From contig NZ_CP040094.1 in the NCBI RefSeq assembly GCF_013343235.1, positions 2,418,501-2,482,500 on the forward strand: DNA of 64,000 bases, in the 5' to 3' direction. Made by a program: the position numbers and the translations under genes. The DNA comes from Nostoc sp. TCL240-02. Its GTDB lineage: Bacteria; Cyanobacteriota; Cyanobacteriia; Cyanobacteriales; Nostocaceae. Under the pieces are notes generated by a model that was not told the origin of the DNA, did no database searches, and saw only the letters and a program-made list of their open reading frames with translations. The first letter of the stretch is position 1; the number at the start of each line of letters is the position of its first letter. Below are positions 56,801 through 64,000 of this stretch, one piece after another.

Positions 56801-59420
56801 CTAGTTCGCTGAGTAAAAAATAACGCTCTTGTCGCTCTCTGTGCATAGAGGCAAGGACAATTCCGGCTTTGCCTGTGTGCTGCAAACATTCTTGAATATT
56901 CTGGGATAAGACGGGGTGAGGGCTGACCTCAACAAAACAGGTGTATCCTTCATATACCAAGTTTTCAATTGCTTGACTGAATTGCACAGGCGATCGCATA
57001 TTCCGCCCCCAATAAGCAGCATCCCAATTTCGTCCTTGGCTACTGGTTCCGGTAACTGTGGAGAAGAGGGGTAATTGGGCAACTTGCGGTTGCAGTCCTG
57101 CCAAAAGGTTAACCAATTCCTCGCTGTAAGGCTGCATCTGTGGACAGTGAAAGGCATAATTGACACGCAACAATCGACAGAATATTTCCTGGGCTTGTAG
57201 TTGTTGGCACAAAGTTTCTAGGGCAGTCGCATCACCAGCAACGACGGTAGAAGTGGGGCTGTTGATAGCTGCGATCGCCAAACTAGGAAATTCCTCTAGC
57301 CAGGGTTTCACTTCTTGCCAAGGCATCCCGATGGCTGCCATTTTGCCTTTGCCTGTAGCCTGCTGCATCAAGGATGCCCGTTGCACAACAATCCGCAAAG
57401 CTGTTTCTAAACTAAAGACACCTGCTACATAAGCAGCAGTGATTTCACCGAGACTATGACCCACAACCGCCGCAGGTTCAATGCCCCAAGAACGCCATAA
57501 GGCAGTCAGGGCAACTTGAATCGCTAAAATGGCGGGTTGGGCAACTTCAGTATCTTGGAGGCGAGAAATATCCTCTGGTGCTGCTAGTTCTGAGAGTAGC
57601 GACCAATGAGTGAGGGATTTTAAAATGCGATCGCACTCTTGTATAGTCTCTCGAAACACAGGCTCTTGTGCCAAAAGTTGCCGTCCCATCCCTATCCACT
57701 GCGCCCCTTGTCCAGAAAACACGAAAACCAAGCCAGATAAATCATCTGAATGTTGGTCACTCGGTACTAAGTTAGGGTGAGATTCACCTTCTACAAAAGC
57801 GTCAAGTGCTGCTATCAATTGCTCGATAGACTGACCTACCAAAGCGATGCGATGCTTGTGATGAGGACGGCGCAGACTAGTAGTATAAGCAATATCTAGC
57901 AAGTTAGTTTTACCTGGAAGAAAAGCTCGGTAAGCTTGCGCCATATCCAAGAGTGCGGCGGGATTTTTAGCAGATAGAGGTAAAAGATAATCTTTTACTG
58001 ATGCTAAAGCTGGCTCTGTGGGCAAAAGCGGTGCTTCTTCCAGTATCACATGAGCATTTGTACCGCTAAAGCCAAAGGAACTTACCCCAGCAATGCGTCG
58101 TTCTGTGCCACTATTCCAGGGGGTAAGTTCTGTGGGAATCGAAATCGGCAGATTCCCCCAAGAAATATAAGGATTCAATTTTTGGAAGTGGAGATGGGGC
58201 GGAATCTGCTGATGCTGCATTGCCAGGACAACTTTGATTAAACCTGCCACACCAGCTGCTGATTCTAAATGCCCAATATTGGTTTTAACTGAACCCAAAG
58301 CTAGGGGATGATTTGGCGATCGCCCTTCACCCAAAACAGCCGCCAGTGAACTCACCTCTATCGGGTCTCCCAAAGGCGTACCTGTACCGTGAGCTTCCAC
58401 ATAACTGATTTGATGCGGCTTCACTCCAGCGTTAGCTAAAGCTTCTCGTAACACTGCCTGTTGAGCAGGGCCGTTGGGTGCAGTCAAGCCGTTGCTGCGT
58501 CCATCTTGATTAACGGCAGAACCGCGAATTACCGCTAAGATTGGGTTGCCATCTGCGATCGCATCTGATAAACGTTTGAGAGCGATCGTGCCGCATCCCT
58601 CACCACGGGCGAAGCCGTCAGCATCAGCATCAAAGGTTTTGCAACGTCCCGTAGGCGATAAAGCGCGGGTGCGACATAGGGTAATGTTGTTGTCGGGAAT
58701 CAACATCAGACTCACCCCACCCGCTAAAGCCAAGTTACATTCACCTGAGCGCAAACTTTGACAAGCTAGATGTACCGCCACCAAGGAAGAAGAACAAGCT
58801 GTATCCAAAGTGACACTCGGACCTTGCAAACCCAGCAGGTAAGAAACCCGTCCTGATACCACACTCATACTGTTGCCAGTACTGCTGTAGGCATCAATTA
58901 CAGTGCCCTGTAACCGCGAGTAATCGGCATACATTACACCGACAAATACCCCTGTACGACTACCTGATAGTTGGTCTGGTCGTTCTCCTGACTGCTCTAG
59001 GGCTTCCCAACATACCTCTAAAAACAAGCGTTGCTGCGGGTCAATAAATGCGGCTTCCCTGGGAGAAATACTGAAAAAATCAGCATCAAATTTATCAACG
59101 TCATCAACGAAAGCACCGTGGCGAGTGTACATCTTGCCAGCAGCATCAGCATCAGGATTGTAGTAGGTTTCCAAATCCCAGCGATCGCCGGGAATTTCTT
59201 GCATTGCATCCACACCATCGCGCAAGCACTGCCAAAAAGTCTGGGGATTATTAACACCGCCAGGAAAACGGCATCCCATCCCAACGATCGCAATTGGTTC
59301 TGTCTTTTTCGATTCCAGGCGGTTCAGCTTGCCTTGCATTGTTTCTAATGCCAGTAAAGCTCGTTTTAAAGGGGATAATTCCTCAACTCGCTCGTTGCTT
59401 TTGCTCATCTCAGTTACCAT
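53868..59420 (-). CDS. Type I PKS: KS-AT-DH-KR-ACP
   Basis: A complete single-module polyketide synthase of about 1846-1850 residues. KS: Cys in D-T-A-C-S-S-S near 207 with H-G-T-G-T and N-I-G-H-L-E histidines. AT: F-S-G-Q-G-A-Q near 570 and G-H-S-L-G-E near 653; the specificity motif is Y-A-F-H, between the malonyl (HAFH) and methylmalonyl (YASH) patterns. [12 protein letters not shown] with H-P-V-L-L-D. KR: G-G-L-R-G-L-G near 1473, L-D-D (B-type) and G-N-Y. ACP: G-L-D-S-L near 1777. No ER is present. The start is ATG 59420 (overlapping the upstream stop) or ATG 59408. It accepts the chain from the upstream PKS and passes an alpha,beta-unsaturated acyl chain to the NRPS. Confidence 0.95.
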   Translation of the reverse strand: MVTEMSKSNERVEELSPLKRALLALETMQGKLNRLESKKTEPIAIVGMGCRFPGGVNNPQTFWQCLRDGVDAMQEIPGDRWDLETYYNPDADAAGKMYTRHGAFVDDVDKFDADFFSISPREAAFIDPQQRLFLEVCWEALEQSGERPDQLSGSRTGVFVGVMYADYSRLQGTVIDAYSSTGNSMSVVSGRVSYLLGLQGPSVTLDTACSSSLVAVHLACQSLRSGECNLALAGGVSLMLIPDNNITLCRTRALSPTGRCKTFDADADGFARGEGCGTIALKRLSDAIADGNPILAVIRGSAVNQDGRSNGLTAPNGPAQQAVLREALANAGVKPHQISYVEAHGTGTPLGDPIEVSSLAAVLGEGRSPNHPLALGSVKTNIGHLESAAGVAGLIKVVLAMQHQQIPPHLHFQKLNPYISWGNLPISIPTELTPWNSGTERRIAGVSSFGFSGTNAHVILEEAPLLPTEPALASVKDYLLPLSAKNPAALLDMAQAYRAFLPGKTNLLDIAYTTSLRRPHHKHRIALVGQSIEQLIAALDAFVEGESHPNLVPSDQHSDDLSGLVFVFSGQGAQWIGMGRQLLAQEPVFRETIQECDRILKSLTHWSLLSELAAPEDISRLQDTEVAQPAILAIQVALTALWRSWGIEPAAVVGHSLGEITAAYVAGVFSLETALRIVVQRASLMQQATGKGKMAAIGMPWQEVKPWLEEFPSLAIAAINSPTSTVVAGDATALETLCQQLQAQEIFCRLLRVNYAFHCPQMQPYSEELVNLLAGLQPQVAQLPLFSTVTGTSSQGRNWDAAYWGRNMRSPVQFSQAIENLVYEGYTCFVEVSPHPVLSQNIQECLQHTGKAGIVLASMHRERQERYFLLSELGRLYTLGYQPRWQAFYPENRRCVLLPTYPWQHQRYWLEGSNSLPPRTSRQPLLGEALPSLAHLPEMRIWQTQLDLRSLPYLNDHRVQGVMVLPGSAYVEMVLAAAAEIFGAGKHTLEVLHFQQGLFIPETETQTVQICLQPGNTPDTFTFDCYSRPNINTQAKWRHHVSGTVRRGDGEITAATSATVAEIQARCQEVISSTQHYQQMAEQGLLYGASFQGIEQIWRREGEALGRIHLPASLHAEIANYQIHPVLLDACFQVIALATPLANPDAEAEGAYLPVRLDKLRIYQQPDAAGLWAHLQLKPVVETDAFAAELVLFNEQGQRILDAECLRIQKLDSQSENNSSDWFYEISWERLLEPKDTAPRSSEQNQGYWLILTDRQGIGENLSQQLQQQGENCILAFAGETYQKQDSQHYQIQPNCLDDFKQLLQTLSGECLGVVHLWSLDITPAELTTIASLAGDNMGDRPLGDRNLGCISTLHLVQALAEWENTPRLWLVTRGAQPVDSSPSIAQSPLWGLGRVIAQEHPDWRCSMVDLAAIPEPSEIASLLQLLQADDVENQIALRGDVSYVARLKRYLPSYSELPNFHPQATYLIVGGLRGLGLQVATWMVERGARYLALMARSQPTPETLEVLQTLETAGAKIKVLQTDISQAEEVARAIAQLDQDMPPLRGVIHSAAVLDDGILLQLTPERLHKVMQPKIEGAWNLHTHTLNKSLDFFVLFSSAASLLGSAGQGNYAAANAFLDGLAHYRQSQNLPALSINWGAWAEVGLAAAQANRGDRMASLGFSSIPPQQGLEILGHLLTDKTAQLGVIPINWAKVLRANPAVIKMPLFQLLTEVFSNSGEIETEKSTNFLSRQALLATPSDERQLLLETYFHEQVARVLRMPASKLDRHQPLNSQGLDSLVAVELKNTLKNDLGIDLPMIRFIQGPSIAQLSAQVLTQITQEIVSPQLRNDSLKPVELATNNQEWEDGEL

Positions 59421-62400
59421 CTATCAGTTCTAGTTTTTTCAGGAGTAGCAATTCTGTTTCTGCTTCCGACATCCTGGTTAAATCCTCCAGGGAAATTGAT
59501 GGCTCACTCTCCTCAAGCGATGGTGCTGGTGATGAGTCCTCTAATTTGGATAACGACAGCACATCTTGGATTAAATGATTTACTAAAGTTTGCAGACTCG
59601 GATAATCAAATAACAATGTGGCTGGCAAGGAACAAGCCAAACTATTTTCAAGAACGTTTCGTAACTCCAGCGCCATGAGTGAGTCGAGACCCATTTCAAT
59701 TAAAGGTTTGTCGGCATCGAGGTTTTGCCAAGAGTTGAGTCGCAACACTTTCGCAGCCAGTTTGCGGATGTGGGTTAGCAGCAAAGATTGTCGTTTGTCA
59801 TCAGAAACTTGTTGCAATTTTTCCAGAATTGTGCTTGGGATAGTTTCTGATTTCTCTTCGGGTTGGGTATACTCAGCAAAATCTTGCAGCAGTGGCGGTA
59901 CTTCACCAGGGCGATACTGTTTGAGGAAGGTTTGCCAATTGACAGGAATCACACCTACTTGTGGCATATCGGCTCGACTCAGCAACGACTCTAATATCTG
60001 TAATCCCTGTTCAATTCCAATCCGTTCCACTCCTAAAGACTGACTGTGGTTTAAGTTTGCTGCCATCCCTACTTCTGCCCAAGCTCCCCAGTTGATACTG
60101 AGTGCAGGTAGACCTTGAGAATGGCGGTAGTGGGCGAAGGCATCTAAAAAGGCATTTGCAGCTGCATAATTTCCTTGTGCGGCTGCACCCAACAAAGAGG
60201 CCGCTGAGGAAAACATCACAAAGAAATCCAGCGATATATCCTCAGTTAAATGGTGTAAATTCCAGGCTCCCTGAATTTTGGGAGCCATTACTGGAGTGAA
60301 ATCTTGCCAGGTTTGCTGTAATATAATGCGATCCCTTAACACTCCAGCTGCATGGATAATGCCGCGTAGTTGAGATTTGTAGGGTGACAGCAGTTGTTTA
60401 ACTTGGTTAAAATCGGTAATATCTGCCTCTATTACCTGCACTTGAACCCCTGCCTGTTCCATCTCTTGAATAGCATCCAACGCAGTTGCAGAAGGCGAAC
60501 GACGACCGACTAAAACTAAGTTTTGTGCCCCCTGCTGACACATCCAACGAGCAACTTGTAACCCTAGTGCGCCTAGTCCGCCAGTAATTAGATAAGTAGC
60601 GTCGGCAGAAAATGTTACAGGTTGTGTTGATACTTGAGGCTTTGCCCGAACTAAACGAGCCACATAACGTTCATTGTTGCGAAAAGCCAGATGATCTTCT
60701 GACTCTGGTTGTAAGATATCCGCCAGTACTAATGCTGTCTGTTCTGGAGAATTATCAATATCAATATCTACCAAACCGCCCCAAATTCCTGGATACTCAA
60801 TGGCAATTACTCGCCCCAGTCCCCACAGAGGCGCTTGAGTCAGACTGTTCATTGTCAATTCATTACCAACAGGTTGACTGCCTTGGGTGAACAGCCACAA
60901 TCGTGCTTGGCAGTTTGATAATTTAGATAAAGCTTGCAACAGGTAGATAGTACTACCGCAACTCGTTAGATAGTCTGTTTGTTCGGTTTCTAGCAGACTC
61001 CAGAGATGAATAATACCGTGCAATGGTGCATTCTCTGACCCCACATCTTGCAAGAGTTGATGGAAATGTTGCGGTTGACTGGGGTCGATTTGAAACTGAC
61101 TTTCACCAATTTGTTGATAGATTTCACCAACAGAAACAAGGATGCAAACTTTGCCTTGATGTTCTAATTTTTGTGCCAATGCTCTACCAATACCATTAGC
61201 ATCGGTGAAAATTAGCCAACGACCGGGAATAACAGGTAATTGTTCTGATAATCTAGACTTTGGTTGCCACTGGATTTGATACAGCAATTCCTGAGTCGGT
61301 GCTTGGTTGGCTCTGAGCAAAGCTTGACGCGGTGCTTGCTTTAAGCAAAGCCCCTCAATGTAGGCTACTAGTTCTCCCGCTTCATTCAGCAGCCAGATAT
61401 CACCGATGAACATTCCTGCTGTTGAACTTGTTTGAGAATTTAGCTTTCCGTAACACCACAAACGGCTGTTAAAATTTGGCGACTTACAAAAATAAAAGTG
61501 ATTTATGCTGAAGGGTACGTAAACTTGGTTATCTCGTCGTTCTTGGGGTAAAGCAAAGCCTAAGAACTGAAAACAAGAATCGATTAATCCCGGATACAGA
61601 AGGTATGTGTTGATTTCAGCTGCAAATTCTTGGGGAAATTGCATTTGGCACAATGCTTCACCATCACACCGCCACATAGATTCTACCCATTGGAAACGCT
61701 GACCGAGTTGCAGTCCTTGTTCTCTAACTTGGGCGTAGAAATCTGAACCAGCTAGCATTTGCGAGCAACGCGCCTGTAACTCAGCCCAAGATAAAGGTTT
61801 ATCAATATCGCCTGCATCTTGGCTGAGTCGTCCTGTAGCGTGTACCAACCAGTTATCTATTTGTTTATTAAAACTAAATAGTTCAAATTTATATTTACCT
61901 GCGGCTTCAGGTTGCAAAATAAGTTGTACATTGATAGTCTCGCGATCGCTAACCGTCAGCGCTTCCCTAAATGTAATGTTACTCAGCGAAATTGCCCCTG
62001 TTCCGAGAATTTCTTGACCTGCAAGCAATAGCATAGAAATATGCGAAGCTCCCGGTACTACCACCGTGTCATAAATTTGGTGGTCATCGAGGAAAGGTAA
62101 ACTAGTTGTGTTCAGGTGAGTTTCAAAAACAATATCCTTGAGAGATGGCGATCGCAATTGATAACCCAATAAAGGATGCAGCAGTTTTTCGCTGATTTGT
62201 CTAACTATTGGCTTGCTGGTAGCAGTAGGCAACCAATAGCGTTGACGCTGCCAAGGATAATTCGGTAAAACCACCTTATGACGCAGGTAATCAGCCTCAA
62301 ACCCTCGCCAATCAATTTCTACCCCAGCCACATACAACTGCGCCACTGAATCTAATAACTGCTGCCAATCTTCTTTATTTCTTCGTAGGGAAGCCAGCCA

Positions 62401-64000
62401 TAACCCCTGTTCATCCAGCACCTCTGGACACTCACGCCGTGCCATCCCCAACAATGTTGGATGTGACCCCACCTCGACAAACACCTCATATCCAGCTTGA
62501 TACAATGCCTGCATACTGGCAGCAAATTGCACACTCGCTCGGATATGTTCTACCCAGTAAGCCGCATTAGACATTTCCTTTTGTCTGACAATCTTGCCTG
62601 TGACATTGGAGACAATATCTAATTGCGGCTGTTGATATTTTACTGTTGCTGCCACTTGCTCAAACTTCGCCAACATCGGCTGCATTAAGGGCGAGTGGAA
62701 AGCATGGGATACTTGCAATTTTCTAGTTTCAATACCTTGGCTTTCTAGTTTTTGCAGTACTGAATTGAGTATCTCTAATTCACCAGATAAGACAATACTG
62801 TCTTCGCCATTAATCGCTGCAATACTCAATTGTTCGGAATAATCAGCAATTAACGGTGTAACTCGTTCTACTGTGGTGAATACTGCTGCCATTCCTCCAC
62901 CTTGGGGTAAGGCTTGCATCAGAGAAGCACGTTGCACAATTAATTTCAGTGCGTCTTCTAAAGAGAAAATACCAGCAATGCAAGCGGCGACATATTCACC
63001 GACACTGTGACCTAAAACTGCTGTGGGACGAATACCCCAAGATAGCCATAGTTGGGCTAGGGCATATTCTAGAACGAATAATCCAACTTGGGTGTACGCG
63101 GTTTGGTCGAGGCGAGGATCTTCTGGGTTTTCCGAGAATATAACTTCAAGAATTGATTCTCCTAACAGTGGTTGCAATAGGGTGTCGCAGTCGTCAAGAG
63201 TTTGGCGGAAACTCGGCTGAGTTTCATACAGTTGTTTACCCATATTGCGATATTGCGATCCTTGTCCAGTGAAAAGGAAGGCAATTTTTTTGCTTTGTTG
63301 GCTGCTATATCCGTGATGAATACCGATGATTTCACTGTTGTCTAAATAGGCTTGCAACTTTTGTTGTATCTGCTGATGGTCATCGGCGATAATTGCGACG
63401 CGATGACTAAAGTGTGTTCTACCAATTTGTGAAGTGTGAGTGATATCACCAAAGGGAATTTCTGCGTGGGATGAGAGGTACTTGATGTAATTTTGAGCGA
63501 GTTGCTGTAAGGCTTGAGGATGTTTGGCTGACAGAGTTAATAGATGTAAAGGACGATCAATTAATTTTGAATTTTGAATTTTGAATTTTGAATTGTTAGG
63601 TGCTTCTTCTAATATGGCGTGGGCATTTGTGCCGCTAAATCCAAAGGAACTTACCCCAGCAATGCGAGTTTCACCGTTGGTTTGCCAAGGTGTAAGAGTT
63701 GTGGGAATTGTTAAAGGCAGTTCTGACCAAGGAATCAACGGGTTAGGTTGGTTGAGATGTAGATGGGGTGGAATTTGTTGATGTTGTAGTGCCAACACCA
63801 CCTTCATCAAACCTGCAACGCCAGCAGCCGATTCCAAATGACCGATGTTGGTTTTGACAGAACCGATCGCCAAAGGTCGATCTGTAGTATGCTCTTTTGC
63901 TAAAGTAGCAGCGATCGCTTCTACTTCTATCGGATCTCCTAAAGATGTCCCTGTACCGTGGGCTTCAACGTAGCTTACTTGCTGTGGTTGTACTTTAGCA
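59410..64000 (-). CDS. Type I PKS: KS(partial)-AT-DH-KR-ACP, enters from outside the window
   Basis: The frame is open to the window edge; the visible part encodes about 1530 residues. It begins in the KS just before E-A-H-G-T-G-T and N-I-G-H-L-E. AT: F-T-G-Q-G-S-Q and G-H-S-V-G-E, with H-A-F-H indicating malonyl-Co[15 protein letters not shown], where the usual Gly of HxxxGxxxxP is Asp, and Y-P-G-L-I-D in place of H-P-x-L-x-D. KR: G-G-L-G-A-L-G and G-N-Y, with L-R-D in place of L-D-D. ACP: G-L-D-S-L. No ER. The KS-AT linker carries repeat-derived residues. The C-terminal acidic tail ([13 protein letters not shown]) may be a docking region for the next PKS. Its stop (59410-59412) sits next to or overlaps the downstream start. 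Confidence 0.93.
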   Translation of the reverse strand, partial: AKVQPQQVSYVEAHGTGTSLGDPIEVEAIAATLAKEHTTDRPLAIGSVKTNIGHLESAAGVAGLMKVVLALQHQQIPPHLHLNQPNPLIPWSELPLTIPTTLTPWQTNGETRIAGVSSFGFSGTNAHAILEEAPNNSKFKIQNSKLIDRPLHLLTLSAKHPQALQQLAQNYIKYLSSHAEIPFGDITHTSQIGRTHFSHRVAIIADDHQQIQQKLQAYLDNSEIIGIHHGYSSQQSKKIAFLFTGQGSQYRNMGKQLYETQPSFRQTLDDCDTLLQPLLGESILEVIFSENPEDPRLDQTAYTQVGLFVLEYALAQLWLSWGIRPTAVLGHSVGEYVAACIAGIFSLEDALKLIVQRASLMQALPQGGGMAAVFTTVERVTPLIADYSEQLSIAAINGEDSIVLSGELEILNSVLQKLESQGIETRKLQVSHAFHSPLMQPMLAKFEQVAATVKYQQPQLDIVSNVTGKIVRQKEMSNAAYWVEHIRASVQFAASMQALYQAGYEVFVEVGSHPTLLGMARRECPEVLDEQGLWLASLRRNKEDWQQLLDSVAQLYVAGVEIDWRGFEADYLRHKVVLPNYPWQRQRYWLPTATSKPIVRQISEKLLHPLLGYQLRSPSLKDIVFETHLNTTSLPFLDDHQIYDTVVVPGASHISMLLLAGQEILGTGAISLSNITFREALTVSDRETINVQLILQPEAAGKYKFELFSFNKQIDNWLVHATGRLSQDAGDIDKPLSWAELQARCSQMLAGSDFYAQVREQGLQLGQRFQWVESMWRCDGEALCQMQFPQEFAAEINTYLLYPGLIDSCFQFLGFALPQERRDNQVYVPFSINHFYFCKSPNFNSRLWCYGKLNSQTSSTAGMFIGDIWLLNEAGELVAYIEGLCLKQAPRQALLRANQAPTQELLYQIQWQPKSRLSEQLPVIPGRWLIFTDANGIGRALAQKLEHQGKVCILVSVGEIYQQIGESQFQIDPSQPQHFHQLLQDVGSENAPLHGIIHLWSLLETEQTDYLTSCGSTIYLLQALSKLSNCQARLWLFTQGSQPVGNELTMNSLTQAPLWGLGRVIAIEYPGIWGGLVDIDIDNSPEQTALVLADILQPESEDHLAFRNNERYVARLVRAKPQVSTQPVTFSADATYLITGGLGALGLQVARWMCQQGAQNLVLVGRRSPSATALDAIQEMEQAGVQVQVIEADITDFNQVKQLLSPYKSQLRGIIHAAGVLRDRIILQQTWQDFTPVMAPKIQGAWNLHHLTEDISLDFFVMFSSAASLLGAAAQGNYAAANAFLDAFAHYRHSQGLPALSINWGAWAEVGMAANLNHSQSLGVERIGIEQGLQILESLLSRADMPQVGVIPVNWQTFLKQYRPGEVPPLLQDFAEYTQPEEKSETIPSTILEKLQQVSDDKRQSLLLTHIRKLAAKVLRLNSWQNLDADKPLIEMGLDSLMALELRNVLENSLACSLPATLLFDYPSLQTLVNHLIQDVLSLSKLEDSSPAPSLEESEPSISLEDLTRMSEAETELLLLKKLELIDGN
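63563..63590 (-). repeat. Heptamer repeat (4 x AATTTTG) inside the PKS gene
   Basis: Four consecutive AATTTTG units (63563-63590) are translated on the minus strand as [11 protein letters not shown], in the KS-AT linker. The paralogous PKS has unrelated sequence at that place. Such 7-bp arrays are usually intergenic in heterocystous cyanobacteria. Confidence 0.75.

Overview
The window looks like chromosome of a filamentous, probably heterocyst-forming cyanobacterium (Nostoc/Anabaena type). The reasons are the abundant GCGATCGC (HIP1-like) octamers, 7-bp short tandem repeats, many interspersed intergenic repeat families, DevB/DevC-type exporter genes, a carotenoid cleavage oxygenase, a WD40-STAND protein and large PKS/NRPS genes. 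No rRNA, tRNA or CRISPR array was seen. All functional calls come from reading motifs; no database search was run.

Layout. 1-0.9 kb: end of a sulfonate-use locus (ssuD tail, ssuE). 1.8-4.5 kb: glycolate dehydrogenase subunits glcE and glcF, flanked by inverted copies of one intergenic repeat. 4.9-11.4 kb: a P-loop ATPase followed by a 1637-residue STAND/TPR/14xWD40 protein, separated by a 21-bp tandem repeat; this is a candidate signalling or conflict module. 11.5-13.2 kb (minus): threonine synthase with a CysO-like sulfur-carrier protein. 14.0-25.5 kb: five large secreted or envelope genes (DUF11-type repeat proteins, a predicted outer-membrane barrel protein and a lectin-like secreted protein), preceded by a hairpin-rich leader. 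25.6-34 kb: mostly minus-strand housekeeping and redox genes (miaB, Uma2-type protein, carotenoid oxygenase, a plus-strand globin, GST, arylsulfotransferase-like protein, aldo/keto reductase) with a decayed MFS gene. 34.5-41 kb: debris and iron: a Crp-family fragment joined to an ISL3-type transposase tail, the efeU-efeO-efeB iron-uptake operon with a Fur-box-like site, a TnpB remnant, and cbiM cut at its 3' end by an intact IS630-family element. 41-44 kb: ornithine aminotransferase, a pentapeptide-repeat protein and a small membrane protein.

44.4-64 kb is a probable specialised-metabolite region. A TetR regulator faces a small two-gene operon (YdhR-like and SRPBCC proteins) across two near-identical 19-bp palindromes. 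Then come devC- and devB-like exporter genes without a devA, an ICMT-like methyltransferase, and a collinear assembly line read on the minus strand: PKS (KS-AT-DH-KR-ACP, entering from outside the window), PKS (KS-AT-DH-KR-ACP), then an NRPS (TubC docking, Cy, A predicted for Cys, PCP, TE). The inferred product is an unsaturated polyketide capped by a cysteine-derived thiazoline (or unclosed Cys amide) and released by the thioesterase.

A recurring theme is intergenic repeat sequence invading genes: three coding regions (outer-membrane barrel protein, carotenoid oxygenase, PKS linker) contain in-frame copies of repeats that normally sit between genes.
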